NCBI RefSeq assembly: GCF_000002985.6
Contig: NC_003280.10
Span: 2,906,001 to 2,970,000 of the forward strand
Direction: 5' to 3'
DNA from: Caenorhabditis elegans
Lineage: Eukaryota > Nematoda > Chromadorea > Rhabditida > Rhabditidae
DNA length: 64,000 bases
The position numbers and the translations under genes are program-made. The notes under the pieces were generated by a model. It did not search any database, was not told the origin of the DNA, and worked only from the letters and a program-made list of their open reading frames with translations. Shown in pieces: positions 52,608 through 63,248 of the stretch (position 1 is the stretch's first letter; each line of letters begins with the position of its first letter).

Positions 52608-55600
52608 ATGGGCCAAGATTGGACTTTCACCGAATACTACTATGATGATATGAGCCACCCGGAAAATGCAAGGCTCAGAACATTCAGTGAAATTATCGCA
52701 AAAATTGTCACTTTTCTGAAACCGTTTCAGTGCCTTTTCGCACTGATTGGCCTGATTATGAACATGTTCCATTTGGCAATTATTACTAGAAAATCTATGA
52801 GAACTAATAGTGTATATGTTTTAATGATTGGAATTACTATTTCGGATATGTTCACTATGTTTATGGTGGTTTATAATAATTTTAACGACTTTTTCAAATT
52901 CGTTTTTTGGTGAGTTTTGTTGATTTTCGGTGGCGCTTTTTTTGCCCTACCTATCTTCAAGTTTTGGCGGGTAACTCAAAATTTTAAATTTCAGAATTTT
53001 GGCGCTAAATTCTTTCTCACGTGGTGTCAGAATGTCTCATTTCAGCTTGATCTACGTAGATCTACAAAAAATGAGGGAGAAGAGACGCAGAGTTCTGGTT
53101 AAAAACGTGCTGAAGCCACAATTTTAAGCAAAAAATTCCCGCATTTCTTGTAGATCAAACCGTAATAGGACAGCCTGCTTTCTTTAAAAAAAAAGAAAAT
53201 AACTTTAGAAACATTTTTAGAAATTTTTTGGCGGGAAATTCAAATTTAAAAATTTCATAATATTATGCAGCGAAGTTTAAATTTTTGACAAATTCTGGAG
53301 TGAAACTGAAAGTTAACCTCAATTTCCACAAGTTTTCAGGTTTTTGGCGCGTAGTTAAAATTTAAAATTTTAAACATTTTTGGCGGGAAATTCAAACTTT
53401 CATTGATAGAACAATTTGGCGGCGAATTTAAATTCTCTAAAAATATTTTGGTGGGAAATTCAAATTTTCTGAGAAAACAATTTTTGGCGGGAATCTTAAA
53501 TTTTACCTGAAAAATTTTTTGGCGGGAATTTAAAATTTTTTAAGAAAAAAGTGTTTGGAGGGAATTTCAAATACTCTGAAAATATTTGAATTTAGCGGGA
53601 AATTCAAAATTTTCTGAGAAAAAGCTTTGGCGGGATTTTCAAAATCTCTGAAAAAAAAACACATTTCGGCGGGAATTTCAAATTTCCTGACAAAGCTCTT
53701 CGGCGGTAAAATACCATTTTTTTCAGAAAATTTTCGATTAAAGAATTAGGATTAAATTTTTTAAGAAAAAAAAGCAGTCTATCATTTTTTTTAAATTCAA
53801 TTTTTGCGCGAAATTAAATTTATCTTTATTTTCTAATCAAGCTAAAAAATTCCAGCTCCTTCCCGGACCCCTACTGGAAAGTTCTCCTAGAACTAATACT
53901 TGCCGCTATTCAAGAAATCGTTCGTCGCGTCTCCACGTGGCTCGCATTTTTCATGGCCTTATTCCGATGGCTCATTATTAAAAATACCATGAGTGGCTCA
54001 CTTGGCTTCTTGTCAAAATCCTCATTTGCCCTGAAAACTAACATTGGAGTACTTATACTAAGTACCATTATAACCTCGCTCACTTATTCGCAGAAGGAAG
54101 TTAAAGATGTTGGTTTTGAAGTTATATCGACGTGCTGGTTTTTAGAAAAAAATTACAAAATTGCACATACCTATAGTGTAGGGAGAAGTGAATTTATGGA
54201 CAAGAATTTGAATTTTGTTGAGGAATATGCTTTTATGTCGGACGGAATTCCAAAGGTAAGTAGTTTTCCAAATTGAGATTTTTGGAAAGTTTTGAATGTT
54301 TATGGAAGTTTCTAGTAATTTCTGCAAATTTTCTAAAATTACTGTAGACTATAACGTTTTGGAACGTTCTAAAGAGTTGTGAAATTCATTTTATAAAATC
54401 TAAAAATTTCCAAAAATTTTTTGAAACTCCCATTAAGTTTGAAACGTTCTAGAAAATGTTCTAAAAAATTCAGTGAATTCTGATAAATTCTAAAAAAATT
54501 TAGAAACTCCTAGAACCTTTTGGAACGCGTTTTGAAAAAAATTTTTTTTGAAAATTTCAATAAGTTCCTAAAAATTCATTCAGAAAAATCATAAATATCT
54601 TGAAATTTCTGTAAATTTCTGAAAAAAATTCAGGAAACTTCTAGAAAGTTTTGAACCGTCCTGAAGCAAATTCTGAAAATATCTGAAACTTTTTGAAAAC
54701 ATCTAGAACGTTTTGGAACGTTTTTTTTTTAACATACTGAAAACTTTGGAAGGTTCTAAAGAACGTTCCGAAAAATCAGCGAATTTTGGAAATTTCTAGA
54801 AAGTTTTTAAACGTCCTGAAGCACATTCTGAAAAGTTTTGAAAATTTTTTAAAAGTTTTGGAAGGTTCTAAAAAATGTTCTGAAAAATTCTGTGAATTTT
54901 GGAAGATTCTAGAAGGTTTTGAAACGTTCTAAAAACCTTCTGAAATTCAGTGAATTTTTGAAAATTTCTAAAAAAAATTTGGAAACGGTTGTAGCACTTT
55001 TGTAAAACATTATGGAAAACTCTGTGAATTTATGAAAATGTTTAGAAGTTTCTCAAACGTTTCAGAACCATTGGTAACATTCTGAAAAATTTTGGAAGGT
55101 TCTAAAAAGTTTTGAAACGTTCTAATGAACGGTCTCATAAAATCAATGAATTTTGGAAATTTCTTAAAAAATTTGAAAACTTCTAGAACGTTTTGGAACG
55201 TTCTTTAACATTCTGAGAAACTCTGTAAGAATCAGAAAATTTCTGGAAACTTTAGAAGTATTTCTGGAAAAACATAAAACTTGTTCACTTTCTGTAGATG
55301 ATCGCCGCGTTCTTTCTCCCAATCTTGGCAATAGCTCTGGTCAGACGTCTGCGGCAAGCGGCTGAATCAAGGAAGCACCTGTCAAACAGTAAACCACTAC
55401 AAACTGATAAATCCATTCGTATGGTCACTTTTATGACCCTATTCTCTGTATTTGCCGAGGGACCAATGGGCATTTTCTCTTTTATTCGGTCATTCTACTT
55501 GCGGTTCTCATCGATAGAGTGAGTTGGGAGACATACTCGATAGGCCTAGGCCGCGCCCTATGCCTATGCCTATGCCTATGCCTATTTCTACGCCTTACGC

Positions 55601-55883
55601 CTCATTTTTCCAGAGCAAGTGTGGAAAGCCTTGATAAAATGCTTATCAACTTAGTGATAGTCAACGTCATCGCCCATTGTTTTATTAGTATGCAAATGTC
55701 GTCACAGTACAGGGATATCGCAACGCAGCTGTTTTTGAGGAAAGTTATTCGGAGATGGAAGAAGGATCGGGTGAGTTGATCGTGTTGATTTTTTTTTTCA
55801 TTTTTTAACTTCAGGTCAGCGTTGTTCCGCAAGCTGAGATGTCCTTAACACATGGCCCAACAAATGTTCATGTTTTGTCGTAA
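52608..55883 (+). CDS. srw-family chemoreceptor-like GPCR (copy L)
   Basis: Exons are 52608-52909, 53856-54255, 55298-55518, 55614-55770 and 55815-55883 (382 residues). TM1 CLFALIGLIMNMFHLAIITR, then KSMRTNSVYVLMIGITISD as in srw proteins; TM3 STWLAFFMALFRWLIIKN; TM4 NIGVLILSTIITSLTY; a long ECL2 with CWFLEKNYKIAHTYS; TM5 AAFFLPILAIALVRRLRQ; TM6 IRMVTFMTLFSVFAEGPMG; TM7 INLVIVNVIAHCFISMQMSS. Its C-tail ends VHVLS. The introns are much longer (946 and 1042 bp) than in copy H and are filled with short-word repeats. It follows irld K as H follows G. Confidence 0.85.
52960..53720. repeat. GGCGGGAAATTCAAATTT repeats in intron 1 of copy L
   Basis: About ten imperfect copies of TTTGGCGGGAAATTCAAA-like words occur every 40-70 bases, plus one GAGACGCAG word at ~53,080. 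It is AT-rich with no coding potential. Confidence 0.75.
54290..55260. repeat. GAACGTTCTAGAAA-word repeats in intron 2 of copy L
   Basis: This stretch of ~970 bases is made of TTTTGGAACGTTCTA, AAATTCTGTGAATTTTGG and CTAGAAAGTTTTG words in irregular order. The unit is about 40-60 bases and strongly degenerate. Confidence 0.7.
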
Positions 55884-55959
55884 TGAAGATGTTTTAGTTT
55901 TTTTGCAATATTTGAGCAGCCGACGTTATATGGGCCTTTACCTTTTTTTTAAACCCTAC

Positions 55960-56460
55960 GTATCTGCAACGGCTACAGTTATCGAAAAGTTATCAACTAG
56001 CAAAATATAGAGCTTGAAATTCTCTATATTTGGCTAGTTAACAACTTTTCTCTATCTTTTGCCGTTATGAAGATATAAGCGTTTGAACTTAACTAGAAAA
56101 AGAGTGCGGCGGAGGGGAGACGCAGACAGCGAGACAACCTGGGTCTCCCCTCCTCTCACACTCTCTTACCCCTTTTTTCTTTGAATCACTGTATCTCTGC
56201 AACGGCTGCAGCTATCAAAAAATTTCCAACTAGCAAAATATAGGAAATTTCAAGATCTATATTTTGCAAGGTTTTCAGCAGCCGACGATATACAGACAAA
56301 GCAAGACACAGACAGCGAGACGTCATGCTTCTCTTCGCCGCTCACGCTTCCTACTTTGAACCCATGTATCTCAAAAATGGTGATAGCTATTAAAAAGTTG
56401 TCAACTAACAAAATGTAGGACATTTTAAGCTCTACATTTTCCCAGTTGACAATTTCTTTC
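55960..56460. mobile_element. GAGACGCAG-family element, two adjoining copies
   Basis: The first copy (~55,960-56,240) has GGGGAGACGCAGACAGCGAG and GGGTCTCCCCTCC. The second (~56,260-56,460) keeps the outer arms and ACAGCGAGACGTCATG. GCAGCCGACG motifs at 55,917 and 56,278 flank them. Confidence 0.6.
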
Positions 56461-56654
56461 TATCTTTGAAATTTTTTGAGTTTCGTCTCATTTTTTACAG
56501 CGAGTTCAATACTAGAGCGTAGTAGAAACACAGCGTACTACATATGTATATCATTATAAAAAGTTGCGCAATTTCTATTTTCATATGAATACACAATAGA
56601 TGCACCATACTAAACACATTTTTCCCATTTTTTTTTCTCGCCTTTTTTTTCCAG

Positions 56655-56810
56655 CAGCCGGGTCCTCCTCTCCAGCCATCGTTGGCACGTGGTCCGCCTA
56701 GAGGACCACTATACTCTAGGCCGTCTGCGTCTCCGGTGTCGTCATGCTCTCTCGTCAGGGCAATAATGTTGCCTAAAGAAGGGAAGGACAACGGAATGGA
56801 ACAAAACGCA
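56655..56810 (+). other. Possible coding exon, Gly/Pro-rich (doubtful)
   Basis: After TTTTTTTTCCAG at ~56,654 the DNA becomes GC-rich and non-repetitive, with a plus-strand frame containing QPGPPLQPSLARGPPRGPLY and SRPSASPVSSCSLV. It runs into AT-rich DNA after EGKDNGMEQN with no clear donor. The minus strand is open too (LEYSGPLGGPRANDGW). It may be a terminal exon of a gene whose other exons are elsewhere, or an unrelated GC island. I cannot assign it. Confidence 0.3.
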
Positions 56811-56939
56811 ATTTTTTTTCTCTTTTTTTCTCCTTTTTTTCTCCTTTTTTCTATTATTTTTTGTTGTGTTCATAGGCAAGAGCTTTTCCTTTTTTTTGCG
56901 GAGAAAAATATCCTTTTGTTGCAATTTTTCGGCGTAAAA

Positions 56940-57540
56940 GTGTAAAAAATGACTGAGAAATTGTTCGTTTTCTAGTTATGACGTCACAGCTTGAGTCAAT
57001 TAGTAGGCGGAGTCTTCTGGGCTCCGCCCATTTATTGGTCAAGTATTTTCTTTTTTAAATGCTGATGTAACTGTTGATAGGGATTTTTTTTTAATTTTTA
57101 AGCAATTTTTTGGAAACTTTTGAAAGTAAAATTTTAAATTTCTGTAAAAATTTTTTTGAATTCAATTTTTTTTCAAAAAATTTTTAACAAATGTTGGCTC
57201 AAAATTTAAATTAAATTAAATTTTTTTCATACCATTTTTGGCGCGAAATTCAAATTTTAAATTCATATAATCGGCTTTTCCTGATTTTTTTCCTGAAATT
57301 ATTATTATTATATTTTCATTTGAAAAGCTCACAACTCATTCATAAATCCCAATATTCATCATCAATTAAACACAAAAAAAACATGATTTCCTTTTTTGTT
57401 GAACCACTGAATTAATGTTAATACCCCCATGGTGGATTAGTAGTGGTCGAATGTTGAAAAAAAAAAAAACCTCAAAAGCGGAAAATTATTTTTTTTTTCA
57501 AACCACGTTTTTTTCAATTAGAAAGGTTTTTTCCCTGTTT
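56940..57540. other. AT-rich intergenic DNA
   Basis: It contains one word set, GTAGGCGGAGTCTTCTGGGC then CTCCGCCCA (~57,001-57,030), that looks like a dispersed foldback, and GGCGCGAAATTCAAATTTT at 57,240. No gene was seen. Confidence 0.4.
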
Positions 57541-58210
57541 GCCTACCATTGCCTACCTGCCTATTCCTACCTGTCTATGCCTACCTGCCTATGCTTAGCT
57601 ATCTATGCCTACCTGCCGTTGCCTACCTATCTGCGCCTACCTGCCTATACCTACCTGCCTATGCCTACAAGCCTAGCATTTCTTCTCCGATTCTGGTGAA
57701 TAGCACATGATCAATCATATTTTCTGTTCCTTTTGTCGGTTTGTACCAGTTCTTTTTCCCATTCATACCCTTTTTTTCAATGAAAACCTTCTGATTTTTT
57801 CCCACACTATCTATCAATTGATAGATCTATGGAGGTATATTGTAGTTTTATAGAACATATTTGAAAAAAAAATTGTTTTTGAAAATGTGGAAATTTTGCC
57901 TACCTGCCTATGCCTAACTGCCGGCATCTACCTGCCTCTGCCTACCTGCCCAAGCCTAACTGCCAATGCCTCATGCCTACCTGTCTATGCCGACCTTCCC
58001 GAGCCTATCTGCCAATGCCAATTTGCCTATCCTTTCAAGGCTCACCTGACTATGCCCTCCGGCCTATGCCTACCTGCCTATGCCTACCTACCTATGCTTA
58101 CTTAAATATGCCTATCTGCCTGTGCACACCTGCCTATTCCTCCCTACCTTTTCCTACCTGCCTATGCCCACCTATCTATGCCTACCTGCCTTCGCCTATC
58201 TGCCTACCTA
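57540..58210 (+). repeat. CCTATGCCTACCTG minisatellite, block 1
   Basis: Two stretches (57,540-57,670 and 57,897-58,210) of a ~14-base unit CCTATGCCTACCTG with much drift (CCTACCTGCCTATACC). Because 14 is not a multiple of 3, the unit is open in all frames and makes false PAYAYL-type ORFs. Confidence 0.9.
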
Positions 58211-58739
58211 AAAAATATTAAAAAATTTGTTGAAAATTTTATAGTTCCCGCCAATTTTTTTAATTTAGAAAACTCGAATTTTGCGCCAAAATTTTTTTTC
58301 AAAAAAAAAATTGATTTTCAGACAAAAATAGTGATAAATTGATTTGAAATCTTAAAACTTTGTCATTTTTGCTGGAAAATTCTAGTTTCTGACCAATAAG
58401 TTTTTATATAAAATTTTAAATTTCCCGCTGAAAAAATAACTTTCCAGTTCCCTCCCGTCCTAAAGTGTGCTCAAAGTGAGCGTGAAAAAGATGTAGGAAA
58501 CAAGAAACGAGAGAGAAAATAATTTATAAACATATAAATAACTGAAAACTAAAAGAAGAGAGATGGATCACATGCAAAAAATGTTTATATGTGTGCTTTT
58601 GGCAGAGTGCCAAGAACTTTTTTTTTTCAATTTTTCATCATTTTTTTACATTTTTTTAAAATAGAAAACTTCTCCCTGATAATTTTTGTCTTTTGCATTT
58701 TTCTTCTATCTTTACCCCTTAAAAAGTTACATTGGTTTG
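58211..58739. other. AT-rich spacer
   Basis: Nothing recognisable apart from TTCCCGCCAATTTTT-like words and a short unique stretch at 58,450-58,560 (GTTCCCTCCCGTCCTAAAG). Confidence 0.35.
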
Positions 58740-59115
58740 ATGTGAGACAGTATGGAGAGCTGAGAGAGTAGAGAGTAGGGGGAGACGCAGACGGGGAGGC
58801 AGTCTGCGTCTCCTTTTCGCTCACAGTCTCTCGCCCTACCAATTTTCAAAGCGGTATATCTCTTGAAGTGTGCGAGCTATCAAAAAACTTTTAACTGAGC
58901 AAATGTAGCAAATTTTTTGCTCTACATTTTGGTAATTGACTATTTTTTCGTGTCTTCATGCCAAGCAGAGTTACACAGATTTAAATTTGGCGAGTTGAAA
59001 AGAGGACGAACCCCTCTAATTTTCAAAGCGGTATATCTCTTGAAATGTGCGAGCTATCAAAAAACTTTCAACTGAGTAAATGTAGCAAATTTTTAGCTCT
59101 ACATTTTTCTAGTTG
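58740..59115. mobile_element. GAGACGCAG-family element plus partial repeat
   Basis: A foldback (GGGGAGACGCAGACGGGGAG, GTCTGCGTCTCC) at ~58,740-58,900 is followed by a second partial unit (58,980-59,115) with the same AAGCGGTATATCTCTTGAA and AACTGAG(C/T)AAATGTAGC words. Confidence 0.7.
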
Positions 59116-59590
59116 ACAACTTTTTTCTATCTCTACACATTCCGGAGTTGCTAGCAACTACAGCGAGGAAGCTACACACAGTATAGTCTGCACCCAGAAG
59201 TAGTTGTTTACAGTGTCGCAATTTCCCACCTCCCACCACGTCATAATTTTTGATGTCCAGACATGTATTCATATGTAGATGCCCATGTCTAGTTATACGA
59301 CGTCCTTTTTTTACGAGTTTAGAAGCCTCATTCCCCGCCACTAAAAAAGTGAACATTAGATTAGTTAGTCACATTTTTTTTTATTGCGACGTCATAAGCC
59401 AATATATAGTTTCCAGTGATCTGTTAAGCCCCACGTGAAATTTTTTTGCGTTCTTAATGGGATTTTGTGTGCATGTTTTATAGGATTATCCGATTTGTTG
59501 TATGATAATTTATATTGGGGGGATTATTTGTACTTTCGATTCTCCAAACATTTTTCGGGAAGACATCCGGAACATCTTTGAGAAGAGTAG
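59116..59590. other. Non-repetitive intergenic stretch
   Basis: Mixed-composition DNA without obvious repeats. A minus-strand frame (59,356-59,099) of 85 codons has no recognised domain and no splice context, so I do not call a gene. Confidence 0.35.
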
Positions 59591-60040
59591 GCTTAGAAAG
59601 GCCCGGGGGGACTCGGTCTGGGCCTGAAAAGTCTGAAAAATTAGGTGAAAAGTTTGCGCGGCCCAATAGAGTAACCGCTTGTGCTGACCAAGCTTGCATG
59701 ATTGCGTACGGTACTCTCAAGAGGCCCGGGGCCCAAATGAGCAAGACAACGTTAGCAAGCCTGGCAGGCCTAGTTAACATGGCTAGGCTCACCAGGACCA
59801 GCTTGGACAAGGCTTGTTAGCTTGGGCCTGTAAGTTGGCCTGGGCAGGGGTACATTTGTGTGGGACTCAAAGTTTGTTCAAGCGGGCCTGAGTCGGCCTG
59901 CCCGAGTTTTCTCTGATCTGGGCCTGGTAGGCCTAAGCAAGCTAATATTTTCAAGTCAGGTAGGCACAGGTAGGTAGGCATAGCCAGGTAGGCATAGGGA
60001 GGTAGGCATAGGGAGGTAGGCATAGGTAGGCAGTAAGAAT
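59590..60040. repeat. GGCCTG-rich repeat and inverted minisatellite
   Basis: 59,590-59,945 carries GGCCCGGGG, GGGCCTG and AGGCCTA words like 17,320-17,770. 59,950-60,040 is the 14-base minisatellite in reverse orientation (AGGTAGGCATAGG). Confidence 0.7.
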
Positions 60041-60269
60041 CATTTTCAAATTTTTCCACAAATGGTCCGACTTTTTTTTCTGAAATTTCTCATGTATTTT
60101 TAGAATTTTTCAGTACTTCTTTCGTGTATATTTCAGAGAGTGTATCTGATTCTTCTTTGAGATTTCCTGAAATTTCGAAAAATTCGCGAATTTCTGAGAT
60201 ATATTTCATAGTTTCCAGAAAACTTTTTGCATTGTTTTTTCAACAATTTGAAAAAATAGTAATTTTTAA

Positions 60270-61060
60270 TGCCTATGCCTACCTACTTAATTCTACCTCC
60301 ATATGTTTACCTGTTATGCCTACCTGCCTATGCCTACCTGCCTATGGCTGCATGCATTTGCCTACCTGCTTGTACCTAACTGCCTATGACCATCTGCCGT
60401 CGTCTACCTGCCTATGCCTACCTGTCTGTGCCTACCTGCCTATGCCTACCTGCCTATGCATACCTGCCTATGCCTACCTGCCTATGCCTACCTGCCTATG
60501 TCTTTCTGCTATGCACACCTGTTATACCTACCTGCCTATGCCTACCTGCTTATGCCTACCTGCCTATGCCTAATTACCTATGCCTAACTGCCCATGTCTA
60601 AATACTTATGTCTATCTGCCTAGGGCTACCTGCCTATGCCTATCTGCCTATTCCTACCTGCCTATGAATACCTTCCTATGCCTACCTGCCTATGCACACC
60701 TGTTATACCTACCTGCCTATGCCTGCCTGCCTATGCCTACCTGATATACCTACCTTCCTATGCCTTTCTGCTATGCACACCTGCCTATGCCTACCTGCCT
60801 ATGCCTACCTGCTTATGCCTACCTACCTATGCCTAATTGCCTATGCCTAACTGCCCATGTCTAAATACTTATGTCTATCTGCCTAGGGCTACCTGTCTAT
60901 TTCAATCTGCCACTGCCTACCTGCCTTTGACTACCCGCCTATTCCTGCCTGCCTATGACTACCTGCCTATGCCCACCTGCCCATGCCTACCTGCCCATGC
61001 CTACCCGCCTATGCCTACCTGCTTATGCCTACCTGCCTATGCCTACCTGCCTTACATGCC
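60270..61060 (+). repeat. CCTATGCCTACCTG minisatellite, block 2
   Basis: This ~790-base block is the longest, with many near-perfect 14-base units and a higher-order duplication: the text around CTAATTACCTATGCCTAACT (~60,571) recurs at ~60,831 (CTAATTGCCTATGCCTAACT) followed by the same TGTCTAAATACTTATGTC. Confidence 0.95.
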
Positions 61061-61074
61061 CCTGAAGTCCTTAA

Positions 61075-61660
61075 CATGTTCTATCTAATAAATACACATA
61101 TGGTCAAGTCCCCCCGGCCGGCCGGGAAAAGTCGAAAATGCGCTCCACTTGAAATGTTGTTCCCGTCCGTCCTATATATGTTTCTATTCTCGCCCCCCCC
61201 CTCTCCTGCCCCCCGTCCAAATCCTCTTTGCAGACGGGGGTTGTATTTGTTCGTTTTTTGTCAAAAAAATTTTCCTCTCTTTCTCTAGCCCACTCTCTCG
61301 ATTTCCTATACTATTTTTTTCGCAAGAGTTTCGTTTTCTGTTTGTATAAACAGACAGTGTCTGTTCCCACATAACCTCTTAAATTTTTGTGTTATTTTTT
61401 TCTATTTGAAACACCAAAACCACCACCCGAAATTTTATGTATCAAATGGTTTTTTCTGCGCCCCCCCCCCCCCACCGCTTATAGGCTGCCTATAAACGTG
61501 TCTAGTAGTAAGTGTATGTAGGTTGATCGAGGATTACTGTAGGGAATTATGCGGACGCTGGAGACGGGCAAATCTTTGCAAATGACTTGAGCATATAAGT
61601 CTTCTCTAGAAGGCTTCCGTGGAAGGCACGCCCTGCCTTCTTTGAAATGTCATGAATTTT
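61075..61660. other. Non-repetitive island between minisatellite blocks
   Basis: GC-richer unique DNA: CCCCCGGCCGGCCGGGAAAA, CTCTCCTGCCCCCCGTCC, CAGACGGGGGTTGTATTTG, a C13 run (~61,461) and CTTCCGTGGAAGGCACGCCC. There is no convincing exon. It could be regulatory DNA or a UTR of an unseen gene. Confidence 0.4.
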
Positions 61661-61789
61661 CCAATTTTCGAACGGTTTTTTTTTCGAAAATTTTTCGAAT
61701 TTCTAAGATTCTGAGATTTCTGAATTTCTGAGACTTTCATAGTTTCCAGAACTTTTTTTAATATTCTTTTTTTCAAAATCTTGAATTTT

Positions 61790-62130
61790 TAATGCCTATG
61801 CCTACCTGCCTATGCCTACCTGCCTATTCCTACCTGCCTATTCCTACCTGCCTATTCCTACCTGCCTATGCCTACCTGCCTATTCCTACCTGCCTATGCC
61901 GGCCTTCCTATGCCTACCTTCTTATGCCTACTTGCCTCTGCCTACCTGTCTATACCTACCTGTCTATACCTACCTGCCTATGCCTACCTGCCTAGAGCTA
62001 TCTGCCTAGCGCTACCTGCTTATGCCTAACTGCTTAAGCCTTTCTGCCTATGCCTACCTGCCAATGCCTACCTTCTTATGCTTACCTGCCTATGCCTACC
62101 TGCCTATGCCTACCTGCCTTTGACTACCAT
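61790..62130 (+). repeat. CCTATGCCTACCTG minisatellite, block 3
   Basis: About 340 bases of the same unit, with a CCTATTCCTACCTG variant repeated at the start. It is preceded by TGAATTTTTAATGCCTATGC, which resembles the entry into block 2 (TAATTTTTAATGCCTATGCC at ~60,262), so blocks 2 and 3 share a left flank. Confidence 0.95.
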
Positions 62131-63164
62131 TTTCTAGGTTTTCTGCGTTTTGCTACAAAAAAAAAACGAAAATTCCTAGTAACTTATACAAATTTTTCTC
62201 ACTTTTTCCCCTAAAAGCACGATTTTTAAATAAATTTTTTAGCACAAAAATTCTGTAAATTTAGTAAGAACTGGTTTTTTTTCTGAAATTTGACAATTTT
62301 TGGTATGATTTTTAATTCTCCCAAAATTTGAAATCCCTGTTTTAGGATGTTTAGACCAACTTTTTTCAAAAATTTTTTTTTTCGAACTTTTCAAAATTTT
62401 TTTTTTCAATTTTTTAAGAAATTTCAAAATTCCCCATCCCCTCTTCACCTACATATATTTCATGAAACATACATTTTGTACTCCCGGAGGAAGTCAATGG
62501 GGGTTTAATGCAAAGTACACAAACACTTATTGAACCTCACTACCTACCGTACGGAACATTTTTACGGGCGGCCCAGCGGCCGGGTGAGACCACTTGTTTG
62601 TTGCAACATGAATATACTATTCACTAACAAATGGAAAATCGACGGAGGGTATAGTTAAATTGTTTGAAGTGAGGGAGGAGAGGAAGTGAAGTTTTTGAAT
62701 TCCCGCCGCCGCCCCCCTTGAAATGGAAAATGTTTTTTTTTTTGAAATTGAAATTTTTAGAATTAAAAAAAAATTTTTTTTTGAAATTTTCAATTTTTTT
62801 TTGGAATTTTCAGAACTTGAACTTTCTGTTGAAAAAACCTTTTTTTGGGAATTTTGAAGGTTTAAGTATTGGAAAAAAATTCGGATTTTTCTCGTATTTC
62901 CGAGATTGACTGAAATTTAGGTCCGAATTTTAGGTTTTTTCGAAATTTTTTTTGTAATGATTTTTGTAACGAATTTGTTCAATTGTTTGATTAGTTGGAT
63001 TTTTCAGCATGTTCAACTTTTCAAAAATTAAAATATCTGAAACAGTAAAAAATTTTGAAATTAAAAAAAAATTTTTTTCGAATTTTTGACTATTTTTTAA
63101 AATTAAAATTCTGAAACTGACTTTTCAGCGAGATTTTTTTGTATTTTCCCGTTTTTGTCACTGA

Positions 63165-63167
<3 letters not shown>
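62131..63167. other. AT-rich spacer with one unique patch
   Basis: Mostly low-complexity. 62,450-62,720 is unique: ACTCCCGGAGGAAGTCAATG, ACGGGCGGCCCAGCGGCCGG, GTGAGGGAGGAGAGGAAGTG. This could be a promoter-like or conserved element; no exon was recognised. Confidence 0.35.

Positions 63168-63245
<78 letters not shown>
63168..63245. repeat. TA dinucleotide microsatellite
   Basis: About 75 bases of (TA)n interrupted once by a short TTTTA, symmetric and self-complementary. Confidence 0.95.

Positions 63246-63248
<3 letters not shown>

Noticed and set aside
59099-59356. 85-codon minus-strand frame (MFTFLVAGNEASK..)
   Set aside because: No domain, no splice sites, no signal or family resemblance; left as intergenic.
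57540-62009. Proteins made of repeats such as PTCLCLPAYAYL
   Set aside because: The 14-base minisatellite is open in all frames and every frame gives the same type of peptide; there is no start context or splice signals.
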